64,000 nucleotides of DNA. Source: Lachnospiraceae bacterium. GTDB taxonomy: Bacteria > Bacillota > Clostridia > Lachnospirales > Lachnospiraceae. The position numbers were made by a program, and so were the translations under genes. The stretch is from positions 1 through 64,000 of the forward strand of contig JAUNPP010000002.1 of NCBI GenBank assembly GCA_030536685.1, read 5' to 3'. The notes under the pieces were generated by a model. It made no database searches, was not told the DNA's origin, and saw only the letters and a program-made list of their open reading frames with translations. This document shows, in pieces, positions 62,866 to 64,000 of this stretch; within the stretch, counting starts at the first letter, position 1, and the number at the start of each line of letters is the position of its first letter.

Positions 62866-62900
62866 TCGTGTTATGTTTTTGTTCAGCATACGCAGTCTCA

Positions 62901-63362
62901 TCAGTCAATAAACTGTTTATTGATTATTCTTGCAGCGTCGGCAACATATTCCAGACAGGGTTTTTTCTTGTAGTAGCGGCCTCCCCGCTCCTGAACCTTT
63001 GTCATCACATCATCACCTTCCAGATAGGTTAACTCGCTGCAGTAAATACTGCCGTTTTCCTTTTTAAATTCATTATACAGATAACGAATCATCTCATAGT
63101 TTTCTCTTTTTGCTTCAATATTTTTCGGATCCGTATTTCCAGTTTCCAAACCTGCAATCATGGCCATTGCACATACTGCCCCGCATACTTCTTTCATTCT
63201 GCCCATTCCACCCCCAAATGAACATGAAAGTTTTAATGCCAGTTCCGGGTCAATTCCATACCTGTCACAATAGGAAAGAATAACTGCCTGACAACAATTA
63301 TAGCCTTCTCTAAAGTTATCCTTTGTCCTTTCAACATAATTCTCTTTTTTTAACATCAGCAC
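62901..63362 (-). CDS. C_GCAxxG_C_C family redox-type protein
   Basis: This 153-residue protein has the cysteine pattern of the family: GYNCCQAVILSYC, then SCSFGGGMGRMKEVCGAVCAM, with a late CSELTYLEG and CLEYVADAARI. The cysteines probably bind metal or act in redox chemistry; no function is established for the family. The start is most likely GTG, 7 bases after AAAGGA; an ATG two codons later is an alternative. Confidence 0.87.
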   Translation of the reverse strand: MLMLKKENYVERTKDNFREGYNCCQAVILSYCDRYGIDPELALKLSCSFGGGMGRMKEVCGAVCAMAMIAGLETGNTDPKNIEAKRENYEMIRYLYNEFKKENGSIYCSELTYLEGDDVMTKVQERGGRYYKKKPCLEYVADAARIINKQFID

Positions 63363-63593
63363 ATTTAAATCCTTTCAGCATAATACCAGTTATCTGGCCG
63401 GATAATTGAATTCTCCTACCGTATACTTCCTGATTTATTATATTTTACACTAAATCAAATAAAATATAAAGTATTTATTTGTAAAATAATTACGAAAAAG
63501 TAAAAAAGATGCAGAAGAAATCGGTTTCCCATATTTCTTCTGCATCAGCTATTGAATAACCGTGTTTCAAACGATATTCATAAAAGATTCAGA

Positions 63594-64000
63594 TTATTCT
63601 TCTACTGAGTAGAGTGCAACCAGTCTCTGCAGGTGAGCATACTTTTCAACTGCCAGTTCTTCAGACTTAGCAAACATCTTAGCTGCCTTATCAGGGTTCT
63701 TAAGAGCCAGTGAAGTATAACGAACTTCGCCCTTTAAGAAGTTCTGATACAGAGACATATCAGGTGTCTTGGAATCAAGGCTGAAAGGATTCTTGCCTTC
63801 TTCCTTCAGTGCAGGATTGTATCTGAATAAGTTCCAGTATCCTGATGCAACTGCTTCAGCTTCTTCGGTCATAGCCTTAGCCATACCCTTTCTGATACCA
63901 TGGTTGATACAAGGAGCGTATGCGATGATCAGTGAAGGTCCGGGATATGCTTCTGCTTCTGCGATAGCCTTAACAGTCTGATTGTAATCAGCACCCATAG
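63594..64000 (-). CDS. nifJ: Pyruvate:ferredoxin (flavodoxin) oxidoreductase, C-terminal part
   Basis: The last 134 or so residues of this large enzyme are present: GADYNQTVKAIAEAEAYPGP, then SLIIAYAPCINHGI, MTEEAEAVASGYWNLFRYNP and FLKGEVRYTSLALKNPDKA. This is the C-terminal thiamine-domain end of NifJ-type pyruvate oxidoreductase, which makes acetyl-CoA and reduced ferredoxin or flavodoxin in anaerobes. The gene runs off the right edge, so no start is assigned. It supports an anaerobic fermentative host. Confidence 0.9.
   Translation of the reverse strand, partial: MGADYNQTVKAIAEAEAYPGPSLIIAYAPCINHGIRKGMAKAMTEEAEAVASGYWNLFRYNPALKEEGKNPFSLDSKTPDMSLYQNFLKGEVRYTSLALKNPDKAAKMFAKSEELAVEKYAHLQRLVALYSVEE

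Noticed and set aside
62684-62908. Repeat-containing frame after cbiK
   Set aside because: The repeated FRIIGRFSKPGE comes from a DNA tandem repeat in a convergent gap; there is no ribosome site and the frame covers a terminator hairpin.

Overview
The window looks like a low-to-mid GC Lachnospiraceae-type Firmicute chromosome (gut Clostridia). Grounds: consensus sigma-A promoters, AGGAGG-type ribosome sites, a clustered type II fatty-acid synthesis operon with a fused accD-accA, the siroheme/cobalamin gene set hemC / cobA-hemD / hemB / cbiK, pyruvate:ferredoxin oxidoreductase, and clostridial exopolysaccharide genes. The genus was not established.

Layout. (1) 1-3944: minus-strand exopolysaccharide genes (GT32-, GT2- and GT4-type glycosyltransferases and an EpsG-type polymerase). 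(2) about 4600-22250: an integrative mobilizable element with an Xre repressor, MobC and relaxase, an oriT-like leader, a SARP/BTAD-like regulator, two further HTH proteins, and one translationally coupled operon of seven large serine recombinases. Two of the seven cannot be catalytic: one lacks the whole resolvase domain, the other has lost the nucleophile and two active-site arginines. (3) 22397-26035: an alpha/beta hydrolase, then a two-gene CBASS-type defence operon (TM-SAVED effector and CD-NTase with a C-terminal AGS-C-like domain). Its promoter carries a near-perfect CIRCE heat-shock operator. (4) 26036-31400: a second, 3'-truncated epsG, a region-2-only sigma factor with a DUF4367 membrane protein and a secreted protein, an IS remnant, and a secreted-protein gene whose promoter spacer contains a G9 tract. 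(5) 31518-38870: the regulatory and assembly end of the polysaccharide locus (CapD-type dehydratase, two Wzz/BY-kinase fusions, an Ig-like protein, a CpsB phosphatase), with a dispersed inverted-repeat element within and just beyond it. (6) 39276-47400: fatty-acid operon fabH-acpP-fabD-fabG-fabF-fabZ-accC-accDA, without fabK or accB. (7) 47405-64000: housekeeping genes (YbaK, ABC exporter, HIS6-type HisA, glycosyltransferase, PyrF, two tRNA-Gln genes, DUF2284, a nuclease-helicase fusion, tetrapyrrole genes, a C_GCAxxG_C_C protein, the 3' end of nifJ).

How it fits together. The polysaccharide locus is interrupted by about 23 kb of accessory DNA holding the mobile element and the defence operon, and a paralogous polymerase gene lies on each side. 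The two best candidates for something undescribed are the recombinase array, read as a duplicated cassette (X, A, B, C*, C*, A, B) with two inactive DNA-binding subunits, and the CBASS operon under an apparent HrcA/CIRCE heat-shock operator. All calls come from reading the sequence; no searches or structure predictions were run.
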